NCBI GenBank assembly: GCA_041675165.1
Contig: JBAYUI010000002.1
Coordinates: forward strand, 1 to 64,000
Direction: 5' to 3'
From: CAIKZD01 sp041675165
Lineage (GTDB): Bacteria; Patescibacteriota; Minisyncoccia; Moranbacterales; UBA2206
DNA length: 64,000 nucleotides
Below, piece after piece: positions 16,690 through 24,800 of this stretch. Numbering within the stretch: position 1 is the first letter of the stretch; each line of letters opens with the position of its first letter. A program made the position numbers and the translations under genes. A model generated the notes under the pieces. The model did no database searches, was not told the DNA's origin, and saw only the letters and a program-made list of their open reading frames with translations.

Positions 16690-16718
16690 TTGCAATATCA
16701 GCCAGACTGAAGTAAGAT
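16690..16718 (+). promoter_or_regulatory. Putative promoter of rlmN
   Basis: TTGCAA (16690-16695) and TAAGAT (16713-16718) are 17 bases apart. The ATG at 16727 is only eight bases after the -10 box, so the transcript would be leaderless. Confidence 0.45.
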
Positions 16719-16726
16719 TATGACCT

Positions 16727-17803
16727 ATGGATATTGAAAAATTAGAGGTTTTCTTGCAAGAACACAATCAGCCGAAATTTCGTTTGAAACAGGTCAAAAA
16801 AGCCATTTTCCAGGATGGGATTTCGAGCTTTTCAGAAATTACGACACTGAGCAAGGAATTGCGCGAAGAATTGGCCAAAAAGATGGAAGTATTGTCTTTT
16901 TCGGTGGAAAAAGTATTAGTTTCCAAAGATGGAAAATCGGCCAAGGCACTCTTTAAGTTGCAGGACGGGAAATTCATCGAAGCAGTCCTGATTTCTCCGC
17001 TTGAAAACACTTGGTCAGTGTGTGTTTCGTCGCAAGTCGGCTGTCCGTTGGGATGTGAATTTTGTTCAACGGGGCAGATGGGTTTCGTGCGGAATCTGAC
17101 GGCCGAAGAAATCACGGATCAGGTTTTGTTCTGGAAAAACTTCCTCCGTAACCCCTCCGGTTTCACAACCCCTCCGCCCCGATTACGGGGCACCTCCCCT
17201 GAATACAGGAGAGGGGGAGTATTGAGCAATGTCGTCTACATGGGGATGGGGGAGCCGTTCCTCAATTGGAAGGAAGTGAGCCGAAGCTTGCATGATCTCA
17301 TCGATCCGGAGTTGTTCGGTTTCGGCGCGCGGAGCATTTCGGTTTCCACGGCCGGCATTCCGGAAGGAATTCTCAAAATGGCTGAGGAATTTCCACAAGT
17401 GAATCTGGCACTGTCACTGCATTTCGGAAGGGATGAAAAAAGAAGTGAGATTATGCCCATCAATCGTCAGTATAATCTGGAAGCTGTTCGAGAAGCACTC
17501 TGGAAATATTTTGAGCTGTCTAATCGAAAAGTTTTTTTGGAATACGTGATGCTTAGTGGAATAAATGACAGCCAAAAGGACGCGGAGTCCTTGGCGCGTT
17601 TCGTGAAATCCATCGGTAAGCTGCAACTTTTGCACATCAATCTGATCCGCTATAGCGCGACGGGTTCGAAATTCAAACCCTCAAGCAAAGAGCAGACGTT
17701 GAAATTCAAGAATTATTTATTGAGCCAGAATCTGAGCGTGACCATCCGGAAAAGCTTAGGGGAAGAAATACAGGGGGCGTGCGGACAACTCGCTTCGCAC
17801 TAA
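16727..17803 (+). CDS. rlmN: 23S rRNA (adenine2503-C2)-methyltransferase RlmN
   Basis: This radical-SAM enzyme methylates A2503 of 23S rRNA and usually A37 of some tRNAs. The 358-residue product has the cluster motif GCPLGCEFCSTG (cysteines near residues 105, 109 and 112), the VVYMGMGEPFLN motif, SVSTAGIP and the C-terminal RKSLGEEIQGACGQL carrying the methyl-carrying cysteine. About 26 residues between FWKNFLR and SNVVYMGMGEP come from a palindromic element (17144-17222) that is also present in dxs. No ribosome binding site is seen. Confidence 0.96.
   Translation: MDIEKLEVFLQEHNQPKFRLKQVKKAIFQDGISSFSEITTLSKELREELAKKMEVLSFSVEKVLVSKDGKSAKALFKLQDGKFIEAVLISPLENTWSVCVSSQVGCPLGCEFCSTGQMGFVRNLTAEEITDQVLFWKNFLRNPSGFTTPPPRLRGTSPEYRRGGVLSNVVYMGMGEPFLNWKEVSRSLHDLIDPELFGFGARSISVSTAGIPEGILKMAEEFPQVNLALSLHFGRDEKRSEIMPINRQYNLEAVREALWKYFELSNRKVFLEYVMLSGINDSQKDAESLARFVKSIGKLQLLHINLIRYSATGSKFKPSSKEQTLKFKNYLLSQNLSVTIRKSLGEEIQGACGQLASH
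17144..17222 (+). repeat. In-frame palindromic element in rlmN (copy 1)
   Basis: The element contains acaacccctccg, a hairpin ccccg-atta-cgggg, then gcacctcccctga and tacaggagaggggga. It aligns base by base with 19295-19362 in dxs but is read in a different frame, giving PPPRLRGTSPEYRRGG. Confidence 0.85.
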
Positions 17804-17834
17804 CTTTCGCTGTTTAAATATATGCAATATATTT

Positions 17835-19760
17835 ATGAAAAAAAATAAATCAAAAAAAATATTAGACTCGATCAATTTTCCGGCTGACCTGAGAAAATTG
17901 CCAAAAGAAAAGTTGTCCGAGCTGTGCAAAGAAGTGCGGCAGTTTTTGATCGATAGTGTGGCGGTGACGGGCGGGCATTTCGGCTCGAATTTGGGCGTGG
18001 TGGAGCTGACCGTGGCTTTGCATTATGTTTTTGAAACGCCGCAAGATAAATTGATCTGGGACGTTGGGCATCAGAGTTATCCGCATAAGATCCTGACTGG
18101 AAGAAAAGACAAAATGACGACGATCCGTAAATTTGGCGGGCTGGCACCTTTTCCCCGAAGGGAAGAAAGCGAATATGACACTTTCAATGTGGGGCACTCC
18201 AGCACTTCTATCGGGGCGGCCGCCGGTATGGCGCTAGCCGAGCGTGACAAAAAAAATCCGGCGCAAATCGTGGCTATCATTGGGGATGGGGCGCTGACTG
18301 GCGGGATGGCTTTGGAAGCGCTGAACCACGCGGGCGATGCGGCATCTGATATGCTGGTGATTCTGAATGACAATAAGATGTCCATTTCGCCGAACGTCGG
18401 GGCGATGGGTCAATATCTGACGCGACTCATTTCCTCGCCAGCTTACGTGAATACGCGTGCCAAGGGGCGGGAATTTTTTGATGCCGCGCCGCGCCTTAAA
18501 AGGATCCTGATGCGCGCCGAATCGCACACCAAAGGTATGATAGTGCCCGGCACGCTGTTCGAAGAATTGGGTTTTGAATATTATGGTCCGATCGATGGAC
18601 ACGATGTTTTGTCTTTGGTGGAAGTGCTTGAGAATTTGAAAAAAATCAAAGGGCCGAAATTTTTGCATATCTTGACCAAAAAAGGCAAGGGCTATGCTCC
18701 CGCTGAAAATGACCGTTTGTCTTTTCATGCGGTGAAACCGTTTGATCCCATAACAGGCAAAAATATTCCCGGCAAACAAAAAAGCAGTAGCTATACAGAT
18801 ATTTTTTCACAGTGGATCTGTGACAAGGCCGCGAAGGAAAAAAATTTGCACGCCATCACACCGGCCATGTGCCATGGTTCCGGTCTGGTTGAGTTCAAAG
18901 AAAAATTTCCCTCTCGCTATCATGATGTGGGCATCGCTGAACAGCACGCGCTCACTCTGGCCGCGGGACTGGCTGCGGCGGGGAAAAAACCGGTCGTGGC
19001 CATCTATTCATCTTTTTTGCAAAGAGCTTATGACCAACTCATCCATGACATTGCTCTCCAAAATTTGAACGTCCTTTTGGCGATCGACCGCGCCGGCATT
19101 GTCGGGCCGGACGGCGCCACACATGCCGGCAGTTTCGATCTGTCATTTCTGCGGGTCATTCCCAATCTCGTTATTATGGCGCCGAGGAATATCAGTGAAT
19201 GTCGCGCTATGCTGGAAGTTGGTTTTGATCATAAGGGGCCGGTGGCGGTGCGTTATCCGAGAGGCGGGGATGTTGTTTCTTTGCAACCCCAACTGCAACC
19301 ACAACCCCTCCGCTCCGACGATTACGTCGGAGCACCTCCCCTGAGTACAGGGGAGGGGGAATCACTCAAAATGGAAATTGGCAAGGCGCAGGTTTTGCGT
19401 GCTGGAAGAAACATTGCCATCTTGGCGTTCGGGGCGATGGTGGAAAGATGCAAAGCAGTGGCTGAAAATTTGGATGCTACTTTGATCAATATGCGGTTTG
19501 TGAAACCGTTGGATGAAAAATTGCTGGAAGAATTAGCCAAGACGCATAAATATTTCATCACCGTCGAAGACAACGCCGTTCTCGGCGGCGCCGGCAGTGC
19601 GGTGGCCGAGTTTGTGTTGAATAATAAACTTTCTATTTCCATCAAAAACCTTGGTCTGCCCGATGAATTTTTGCCGCACGGTACGCGGGAAGAAATTTTG
19701 GCTCTGGCTGGCCTTTCGGGGGAGGAGATTGAAAAGGCGGTGAGGCGGTTTGTGGGATAG
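17835..19760 (+). CDS. dxs: 1-deoxy-D-xylulose-5-phosphate synthase
   Basis: This is the first enzyme of the methylerythritol phosphate isoprenoid route; it condenses pyruvate and glyceraldehyde 3-phosphate using thiamine diphosphate. The 641-residue length is normal. Visible are HFGSNLGVVELTVALHYVF, the catalytic-region DVGHQSYPHK, the thiamine-binding IGDGALTGGMALEALN, DVGIAEQHA and DRAGIVGPDGATHAG. A palindromic element (19283-19366) adds about 28 residues before LKMEIGKAQVLRAG, at the junction to the C-terminal transketolase domain. A terminator follows. Confidence 0.97.
   Translation: MKKNKSKKILDSINFPADLRKLPKEKLSELCKEVRQFLIDSVAVTGGHFGSNLGVVELTVALHYVFETPQDKLIWDVGHQSYPHKILTGRKDKMTTIRKFGGLAPFPRREESEYDTFNVGHSSTSIGAAAGMALAERDKKNPAQIVAIIGDGALTGGMALEALNHAGDAASDMLVILNDNKMSISPNVGAMGQYLTRLISSPAYVNTRAKGREFFDAAPRLKRILMRAESHTKGMIVPGTLFEELGFEYYGPIDGHDVLSLVEVLENLKKIKGPKFLHILTKKGKGYAPAENDRLSFHAVKPFDPITGKNIPGKQKSSSYTDIFSQWICDKAAKEKNLHAITPAMCHGSGLVEFKEKFPSRYHDVGIAEQHALTLAAGLAAAGKKPVVAIYSSFLQRAYDQLIHDIALQNLNVLLAIDRAGIVGPDGATHAGSFDLSFLRVIPNLVIMAPRNISECRAMLEVGFDHKGPVAVRYPRGGDVVSLQPQLQPQPLRSDDYVGAPPLSTGEGESLKMEIGKAQVLRAGRNIAILAFGAMVERCKAVAENLDATLINMRFVKPLDEKLLEELAKTHKYFITVEDNAVLGGAGSAVAEFVLNNKLSISIKNLGLPDEFLPHGTREEILALAGLSGEEIEKAVRRFVG
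19283..19366 (+). repeat. In-frame palindromic element in dxs (copy 2)
   Basis: The element contains acaacccctccg, the hairpin ctccgacg-atta-cgtcggag, then agcacctcccctga and tacaggggaggggga. Compared with the rlmN copy, the first hairpin stem is longer and differs in sequence but stays self-complementary. The frame encodes PLRSDDYVGAPPLSTGEGES. Confidence 0.85.
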
Positions 19761-19772
19761 AAAAAATATATT

Positions 19773-19806
19773 TATAGAGGCTTCTACGGAGACCTCTATT
19801 TTGTTA
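19773..19806 (+). terminator. Putative terminator of dxs
   Basis: atagagg pairs with cctctat around ctteta-like loop sequence, followed by tttt, just after the dxs stop. Confidence 0.5.
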
Positions 19807-19816
19807 TCAGTAGGAC

Positions 19817-19844
19817 TTGCATCTTTTTCACATAATGATATAAT
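19817..19844 (+). promoter_or_regulatory. Putative promoter of dinD
   Basis: TTGCAT (19817-19822) and TATAAT (19839-19844) are 16 bases apart, 29 bases before the dinD ATG. No clear LexA-type palindrome was seen. Confidence 0.5.
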
Positions 19845-19872
19845 ATCATTGAAATCATTTAAAACAAAAAAG

Positions 19873-20676
19873 ATGAAAAATATTTTTGAAGAGATAAAAA
19901 GAATCAATGAATATGGAAGTGAATATTGGTCGGCGCGGGAGCTGTCTAAGGCGCTTGATTATTTTGATTATCGTAATTTTATAAAGGCCGTAGATAAGGC
20001 CAAAGAAGCTTGCAAAAATAGTGGAGAAGTTATCCACAACCATTTTGTTGATGCCAACGAAATGGTTGCAATTGGTTCTAGCGCAAAAAGACAGGTAGAT
20101 ACGATTTATTTGTCCCGCTATGCTTGCTATTTGATTATTCAAAATTCTGACCCATCTAAAGAAATTGTTGCTTTGGGGCAGACATATTTTGCGTTGCAAA
20201 CTAGACGGCAAGAAAAGACTGATCAGTTGATAGAAGACAGCAAGCGGATCAATTTGCGCCAGGAAATGAAAAAGCATAATACTTCTTTGGCAGAAGCGGC
20301 GACAAATGCCGGAGTGGAAAATTATGGCAAGTTCCAAAACTATGGCTATAAAGGATTGTATGGCGGGCTGGATGCCAATGATATCCATGAAAAGAAAAAA
20401 TTGAAAAAATCACAAAAAATTTTGGATCACATGGGCAGTGAAGAATTGGCCGCAAATTTGTTCCGTGCTACGCAAGCTGATGCAAAATTACGTCGGGAAA
20501 AAATCCAAGGCGAGATGAATGCGAATCTGACGCATTACGCAGTCGGACAAAAAGTTCGGAAAACCATCGAAGAGTTGGGCGGCGAAATGCCCGAAGATCT
20601 GCCCAGCACTGATGGCATCTGCCAAGCCAAGACTCGCGTTAGGAAAATAGACCAGAAGAAGATAGTAGGAGAGTAA
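19873..20676 (+). CDS. dinD: DNA-damage-inducible protein D
   Basis: The 267-residue product is a DinD homologue of full family length. It has the BRO/ANT-like N-terminus (YGSEYWSARELSKALDYFDY), the central KRQVDTIYLSRYACYLIIQN and the conserved YGKFQNYGYKGLYGGL. In E. coli DinD is SOS-induced and inhibits RecA-mediated strand exchange. ATG 19873 gives the family N-terminus; the upstream extension runs back across the promoter and into dxs. In many genomes the family is carried by mobile DNA, which fits the accessory character of this stretch. Confidence 0.92.
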   Translation: MKNIFEEIKRINEYGSEYWSARELSKALDYFDYRNFIKAVDKAKEACKNSGEVIHNHFVDANEMVAIGSSAKRQVDTIYLSRYACYLIIQNSDPSKEIVALGQTYFALQTRRQEKTDQLIEDSKRINLRQEMKKHNTSLAEAATNAGVENYGKFQNYGYKGLYGGLDANDIHEKKKLKKSQKILDHMGSEELAANLFRATQADAKLRREKIQGEMNANLTHYAVGQKVRKTIEELGGEMPEDLPSTDGICQAKTRVRKIDQKKIVGE

Positions 20677-20763
20677 AGATTAAAAAATATTACTTTTATT
20701 GCATTTTTGCCAATTTTTATTTAGTGGAGTATGCTGGAGGAGTTTAAAGTTGAGGAAAGGGGC

Positions 20764-20792
20764 TTGACGGTGCGGAGTTATTGATATATAAT
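20764..20792 (+). promoter_or_regulatory. Strong sigma-70-like promoter
   Basis: TTGACG (20764-20769) and TATAAT (20787-20792) are 17 bases apart. It precedes the 20923 gene by about 130 bases of leader. Confidence 0.65.
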
Positions 20793-20922
20793 TTACGCAT
20801 AAAAACAGAAACACAAAAGGAAAGAAGAAAAATTTACGATTTTTGTCCGACAGACTGAAAAAGGACCGAATCTTAAAATCAAATACGGGTGAGTTTGCTT
20901 TTAAAAAAGGAAATTAGAAAGT

Positions 20923-22404
20923 ATGCCGCGACAATGCGTAGTATATTTTCTGGTTTCCTTTTTTTGTGGCATTATGGCAATTTTATTAAGTGAATATTTA
21001 GGAGTAGATGCAAAAACTTTAAAAAATAAAGGCGTGTTCGACATGGTTATAGGGATAGATACGAAACTCTTTATTGATCCTCTTTTATTCAAAAAATGTG
21101 GAATTGCAGAATTTGTAGATTCCCGAAAAAAAATAATATTATATTTTAAAAAAGTTGTATCTCTTATAAAATATTTTTCAAACGATAGGGCACGTGAAGC
21201 TGCCATTCAATTGCTTACCTTTCCGGAACCTAAGGGCGTATCAATTGGTTATGGTTCAGACAATGATGATGGAAATGCGATTGGACCAAAACTTGCAAAG
21301 CGACTAGCTGAATCTGGTCGAGAGATTTACGAAATGGGGATAGAAGATCCAGAAATATTTGAATTATTAGGATTATTTGAAGAAGATTTTGGTCCTGACA
21401 GACTAAGTGATATGATAATAAATATAGTGTTATCTGATTTTTTTCGATATACTGAAAGAATTTGCGATGAACTTAAAATTAAACATACTTATGAATTTTT
21501 CCATGAGGATCATGAATTTTATTTGCCTCAACATCCCGATAAGCATGGATATTTGATATTTATTCCTGAGAAATTTCTTAGAAATTTGCCCGTAGCTTCT
21601 TCATGGGAGGAGGTGTGCGAATCCGCTCGATTTAATCAGGAATTGAGGAATCGTTTGAACAAGATGATGGCGGGTGTATTTAAAGGAAGCCATAGTAAAA
21701 CAACAAAAAAACAATTAAGAGAGATTATTTTTAATAATAAAAATAATGTAAAGGAGCTTCTGGATGTGTATAAGGAGCTTGATCCGAGTGCATATGATTT
21801 TTTAGCTGATGTCCAGGGACACGGATTGTGGTATCAGAAGGGGAAAGAGATATTCGAAAAATATTATGAGTCTGAAAAATGCGAGAAACCAAAAAACATA
21901 TGCGACCTTGATTCGTTTGTAGTGCGCATGATCAATCAATATAAGAGGGCAATTGAGGAAGTGGGCGCGAATAAAATTTTATACTCTTTTAAAAAAGACA
22001 AATTTCATCCACATCGAGAGGAAATTGCTCAGCTTGTATTCTTGATTGTTGCAGATCTGAATTGCCAAAAGCAAGGAGTGTTTCTCGCCAGAGAATCAAA
22101 TTATGGGCATGGCCCAGTAGATTTCTCCTTGGGGATAGGATATGATGAAAAAATTTTGGTGGAAATTAAAAAAAGTTCTAACCCTAATCTAATAAAGGGT
22201 TATATGGCACAACTTCCTGATTATGAAAAAAGTGAACATTCTGCAAAAAGTTATTTCGTAGTTTTGATTGTTGATGAAAATAAAGAAAAAATCAAAAGAC
22301 TTCTATCTAAAAAAACAGAGGCTAATAAAGAAGGGAAGAAATCCCCTGATATTATACTTATAGATGCAACAATTAAACCGTCTCCTAGTAAGCTAAGAAC
22401 TTAA
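20923..22404 (+). CDS. Unknown protein with C-terminal PD-(D/E)XK nuclease-like segment
   Basis: The product of up to 493 residues is encoded by A+T-rich DNA unlike its neighbours. Residues about 395-455 read GHGPVDFSLGIGYDEKILVE followed by IKKSS, the spacing of a PD-(D/E)XK nuclease core (D, then E-x-K). The N-terminus (SEYLGVDAKTLKNKGVFD, IDTKLFIDPLLF) recurs in uncharacterised bacterial proteins as far as I recall. ATG 20923 has a distant AAGGA and adds a hydrophobic stretch; ATG 20974 (MAILLSEYLGV) is an alternative start. Next to dinD and a tRNA remnant, a role in DNA defence or on a mobile element is possible but unproven. Confidence 0.6.
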   Translation: MPRQCVVYFLVSFFCGIMAILLSEYLGVDAKTLKNKGVFDMVIGIDTKLFIDPLLFKKCGIAEFVDSRKKIILYFKKVVSLIKYFSNDRAREAAIQLLTFPEPKGVSIGYGSDNDDGNAIGPKLAKRLAESGREIYEMGIEDPEIFELLGLFEEDFGPDRLSDMIINIVLSDFFRYTERICDELKIKHTYEFFHEDHEFYLPQHPDKHGYLIFIPEKFLRNLPVASSWEEVCESARFNQELRNRLNKMMAGVFKGSHSKTTKKQLREIIFNNKNNVKELLDVYKELDPSAYDFLADVQGHGLWYQKGKEIFEKYYESEKCEKPKNICDLDSFVVRMINQYKRAIEEVGANKILYSFKKDKFHPHREEIAQLVFLIVADLNCQKQGVFLARESNYGHGPVDFSLGIGYDEKILVEIKKSSNPNLIKGYMAQLPDYEKSEHSAKSYFVVLIVDENKEKIKRLLSKKTEANKEGKKSPDIILIDATIKPSPSKLRT

Positions 22405-22474
22405 AATAAAAACAAGATTCGGCAAATAGGTCGATGCCGATATAATTCGAAATAATAACTAATAAAAAAATAAA

Positions 22475-22648
22475 ATGAACAGACTTGAAGTTTATCAAGG
22501 TAACGATGGAAAATATTACTGCAGGCTTGTGGCAAGCAATAATACTATTGTATGCTGGACAGAGGGATACAATTCACACGAGAATGCCCTAAAGGCAGCA
22601 ATGTGGATAAAAAAGAATGCTGGTTTTGCCATCATCATGGAAAAATAA
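22475..22648 (+). CDS. Small DUF1508 (YegP-like) protein
   Basis: The 57-residue product reads MNRLEVYQGNDGKYYCRLVA, then SNNTIVCWTEGY, then ALKAAMWIKKNAG. This is one unit of the DUF1508/YegP repeat (Y-x-G-x-D-G-x-Y-x-R-L-x-A...EGY). Function is unknown; the family is small and widespread. It follows the putative nuclease gene by 70 bases. Confidence 0.75.
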   Translation: MNRLEVYQGNDGKYYCRLVASNNTIVCWTEGYNSHENALKAAMWIKKNAGFAIIMEK

Positions 22649-22778
22649 TTTCACATTTCATTAGAACCTGAGGAATGACTTATGCTGTCGTTGGATATAA
22701 AACTACGATGATTGCGGATTTTACCCGCGGGACATAAGAACAATGATTCCAATTGTGATTGAAGAAGTTATTTTGCAA

Positions 22779-22806
22779 GAACCAGCTCGATTAGGGCTGG
22801 TTTTTG
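22779..22806 (+). terminator. Intrinsic terminator
   Basis: The hairpin aaccagc-tcgattagg-gctggtt is followed by tttgttt. It would end the transcript containing the 20923 and 22475 genes. The rest of 22649-23032 holds no convincing gene. Confidence 0.7.
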
Positions 22807-22971
22807 TTTCCACTGGAATTCCCCGTTTGTGTTGTCTGGGATTTTTGATAAGCTCAAGGGTGAGAAAGAGCTGATTTTTTTGAAGGAGAAAAATATCAAG
22901 CATTGCATCGGCTTTGAAAATAGATGAAATTGTTGAAAGAATTAATTCATGAATTAACTCCTGAATTTTAA

Positions 22972-23012
22972 AAGGGCAAACTCCGCTTTGAGGAATTTGC
23001 CCTTTTGTTTTT
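22972..23012. terminator. Bidirectional terminator between converging genes
   Basis: aagggcaaa pairs with tttgccctt; T-rich sequence follows on the forward strand, and the reverse strand has a shorter T run. It lies 21 bases past the stop of the reverse-strand 23033 gene. Confidence 0.75.
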
Positions 23013-23032
23013 TGCGATACAAGCCAACTGGA

Positions 23033-23713
23033 TCAGATTTGTTTTCTGCCCAACTTGATGTCGATAGCCTCGAAGATGTATTTGACGTATTCGGTGATTG
23101 TCATGCCTTCTGGTCGGGCACTCGGATCGTTTTCTGTGGATTCATCGGCGCGACGCAAGATTTCTTGCACCTGTTCGTCATCGAAACTGATGAGGCCGAG
23201 GAAATGATATTTTCCGAGCTCAAGCGCCAGGTCTTCCCATTCTTTGAGACCGGAGCAGGCGCCGGAACAGAAAATTTGGAAGTGATGGCCTCTCTGGGAT
23301 ATGAAATAGAAAAACAGTTCGGCCGAGCCGCCCCATTCGCCGTTTTTCGGATTACGGCTTTCATGGGAACAGATATGATTCTTGTGACGCGTCGTACGAG
23401 CCACTTTCTCCTGGCAGAAAATCCTGCAATTATTCTCGAAATCTTCACTAGGAAAACTTTTGCCGATTTTTTCTACGAACCCGAAATGATGTTGGGCCTG
23501 GTAGAAAATACTGGTGCTCCAGACCGCGCGGCGCTCGGGAACCGCAGTCAGGCCATTTTCCAGCATCAGCGTCAGCACATCTTCGGTTGCGCCGGCAAAG
23601 GTTCTCTCTATCCACCGATCATCATTATTGAAAAAGCGCCGGTAGAGTTCAGGATGATCCTTCTCCTTGACTATGATTGGAGCAAGGTCTTCGATTCTGT
23701 TGATTGATGACAT
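23033..23713 (-). CDS. Hypothetical protein, unknown
   Basis: The 226-residue product begins MSSINRIEDLAPIIVKEKD. The start at 23713 is set by GGAG seven bases upstream; a longer in-frame start at 23785 lacks such a site. It is probably cytoplasmic, with several Cys/His (HICSHESRNPKN, FCSGACSG) but no clear zinc-site spacing, and an acidic C-terminus (DDEQVQEILRRADEST). I do not recognise a family. The opposite strand is open for 239 codons but lacks start signals and is treated as a shadow. Confidence 0.7.
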   Translation of the reverse strand: MSSINRIEDLAPIIVKEKDHPELYRRFFNNDDRWIERTFAGATEDVLTLMLENGLTAVPERRAVWSTSIFYQAQHHFGFVEKIGKSFPSEDFENNCRIFCQEKVARTTRHKNHICSHESRNPKNGEWGGSAELFFYFISQRGHHFQIFCSGACSGLKEWEDLALELGKYHFLGLISFDDEQVQEILRRADESTENDPSARPEGMTITEYVKYIFEAIDIKLGRKQI

Positions 23714-23860
23714 GGCATCTCTCCTTCTCGTTTGATTTTTTTGGTTAGGTACAACGTTGATTAAAACAACATTGCATAGTACCATCTGTACTATTTTGTG
23801 TCAAGCAGCTGAAATTTACCGTTTCAAAACACTAAACTGGAAAAAAAGTGGCCACATCGG

Positions 23861-23890
23861 TCGTGCAGGTTCGAGTCCCGCTCTGGGCAC
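23861..23890 (+). pseudogene. 3' remnant of a tRNA gene (possible attachment site)
   Basis: The sequence gcaggttcgagtcccgc forms a T arm with one mismatch, followed by a 3' acceptor-like tctgggc. No matching 5' acceptor, D arm or anticodon arm lies upstream. An intrinsic terminator follows directly, as after a normal tRNA. A tRNA 3' end left next to foreign-looking genes is what integration at a tRNA can leave. Confidence 0.55.
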
Positions 23891-23901
23891 GATAAAATAT
23901 G

Positions 23902-23932
23902 AAAGAGACTTTTTGCTGGTCTCTTTTTTATT
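23902..23932 (+). terminator. Intrinsic terminator after the tRNA remnant
   Basis: aaagagac pairs with gtctcttt, followed by tttt. Confidence 0.75.
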
Positions 23933-24009
23933 GCGCTGGAATTTTCCGGCAGGGAACAAATTTTCCATAGCCTACAAATGCCTGAAGCAAGCTGTTTTTA
24001 GCACTACTA

Positions 24010-24038
24010 TTGACTTTTTGTCAAAAATGTGCTATTAT
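24010..24038 (+). promoter_or_regulatory. Extended -10 promoter of the small membrane-protein operon
   Basis: TTGACT (24010-24015) and TATTAT (24033-24038) are 17 bases apart, with an upstream TGTGC. The arrangement (ttgactttttg...tgtgctat) is nearly the same as the promoter at 49965-49993. Confidence 0.7.
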
Positions 24039-24134
24039 TCTTAGAATTCTGAAAAATGGATTCGATCGGTAAATAAGTTCTTTTCAGCGCATCTTTTGGC
24101 TGACAAATTGAAAACCTTTTACGGAGGAACGGAA

Positions 24135-24503
24135 ATGATGGAGAATAAGATGAAAGAAGCTGAAATTGAGGAAGAAGGTTTTTGGGACTATGCGAGAATG
24201 ACAATCGCGTCATTGGTAGCAGTTGCCTTTCTTTGTATCTTGGGCGTGCATTTTTTCTTCGGAATAGATGCGCTTTATCAAGATGGTCATTTCAGCTATG
24301 AGCTTGGAAATCATCCTGGCGTGACAGAAATCAGCAGCATTTGCAGGAGGGATTTTTTTCCGGAAATAATTCAAGAGGAGTCTGCCACATCAAACGCTTT
24401 GGGGCCTATTATGCCTAAGGAGAGTGATTTGACGGGGGAATGGTTTTCAGGGAGACTTGTATGGCCTGCTATCTGGCTAGAAAAATCAGAAAAGGAGAAA
24501 TGA
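24135..24503 (+). CDS. Small single-pass membrane protein, unknown
   Basis: The 122-residue product has an acidic N-terminus, one membrane segment (TIASLVAVAFLCILGVHFFF, about residues 22-43) and a mainly soluble remainder. The start was chosen because ACGGAGGAA stands seven bases before ATGATG at 24135. No family recognised. It is followed three bases later by another small gene, so the two are probably cotranscribed. Confidence 0.7.
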   Translation: MMENKMKEAEIEEEGFWDYARMTIASLVAVAFLCILGVHFFFGIDALYQDGHFSYELGNHPGVTEISSICRRDFFPEIIQEESATSNALGPIMPKESDLTGEWFSGRLVWPAIWLEKSEKEK

Positions 24504-24506
24504 CGC

Positions 24507-24662
24507 ATGTACAATAAGGAAGAAGGCGGCAATGTCCCGTCTACAAAAACGGAAACGGGCAAAGGGACTATAAGCCCATATAGCCAATATTCCCAAAAAG
24601 ATAGGGAGGAGATTTATCAAGTCCTTGAAGGAGTGAAGAAAGTTCTAGATTCCATGTTTTAG
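24507..24662 (+). CDS. Small hypothetical protein (51 residues)
   Basis: The ATG at 24507 has AAGGAG upstream and follows the previous stop by three bases. The product is hydrophilic, with a C-terminal amphipathic helix (REEIYQVLEGVKKVLDSMF). It is followed by a terminator. Function unknown. Confidence 0.6.
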   Translation: MYNKEEGGNVPSTKTETGKGTISPYSQYSQKDREEIYQVLEGVKKVLDSMF

Positions 24663-24687
24663 GAGGCGGTAATCCGCTGGAAAATGG

Positions 24688-24728
24688 AATAGCCATTCGT
24701 CAAAATCTGACGGACGGCTATTTTTTAT
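24688..24728 (+). terminator. Intrinsic terminator
   Basis: aatagcc-a-ttcgtc pairs with gacgga-c-ggctatt, followed by six T. Confidence 0.8.
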
Positions 24729-24737
24729 TCTCGTGGA

Positions 24738-24765
24738 TTGTCAATCGGCTCCGAAATGGTATAAT
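24738..24765 (+). promoter_or_regulatory. Putative promoter of the ABC exporter operon
   Basis: TTGTCA (24738-24743) and TATAAT (24760-24765) are 16 bases apart with an extended TGG, 35 bases before the ATG. Confidence 0.65.
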
Positions 24766-24800
24766 TATAACAGATAAAAAAACAAAATTAGAAGCGTGGA

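Noticed and set aside
22988..23707. Forward-strand open frame of 239 codons
   Set aside because: It is the complement of the reverse-strand gene 23033-23713, which has a ribosome binding site and terminator; the forward frame has neither and begins inside a terminator.
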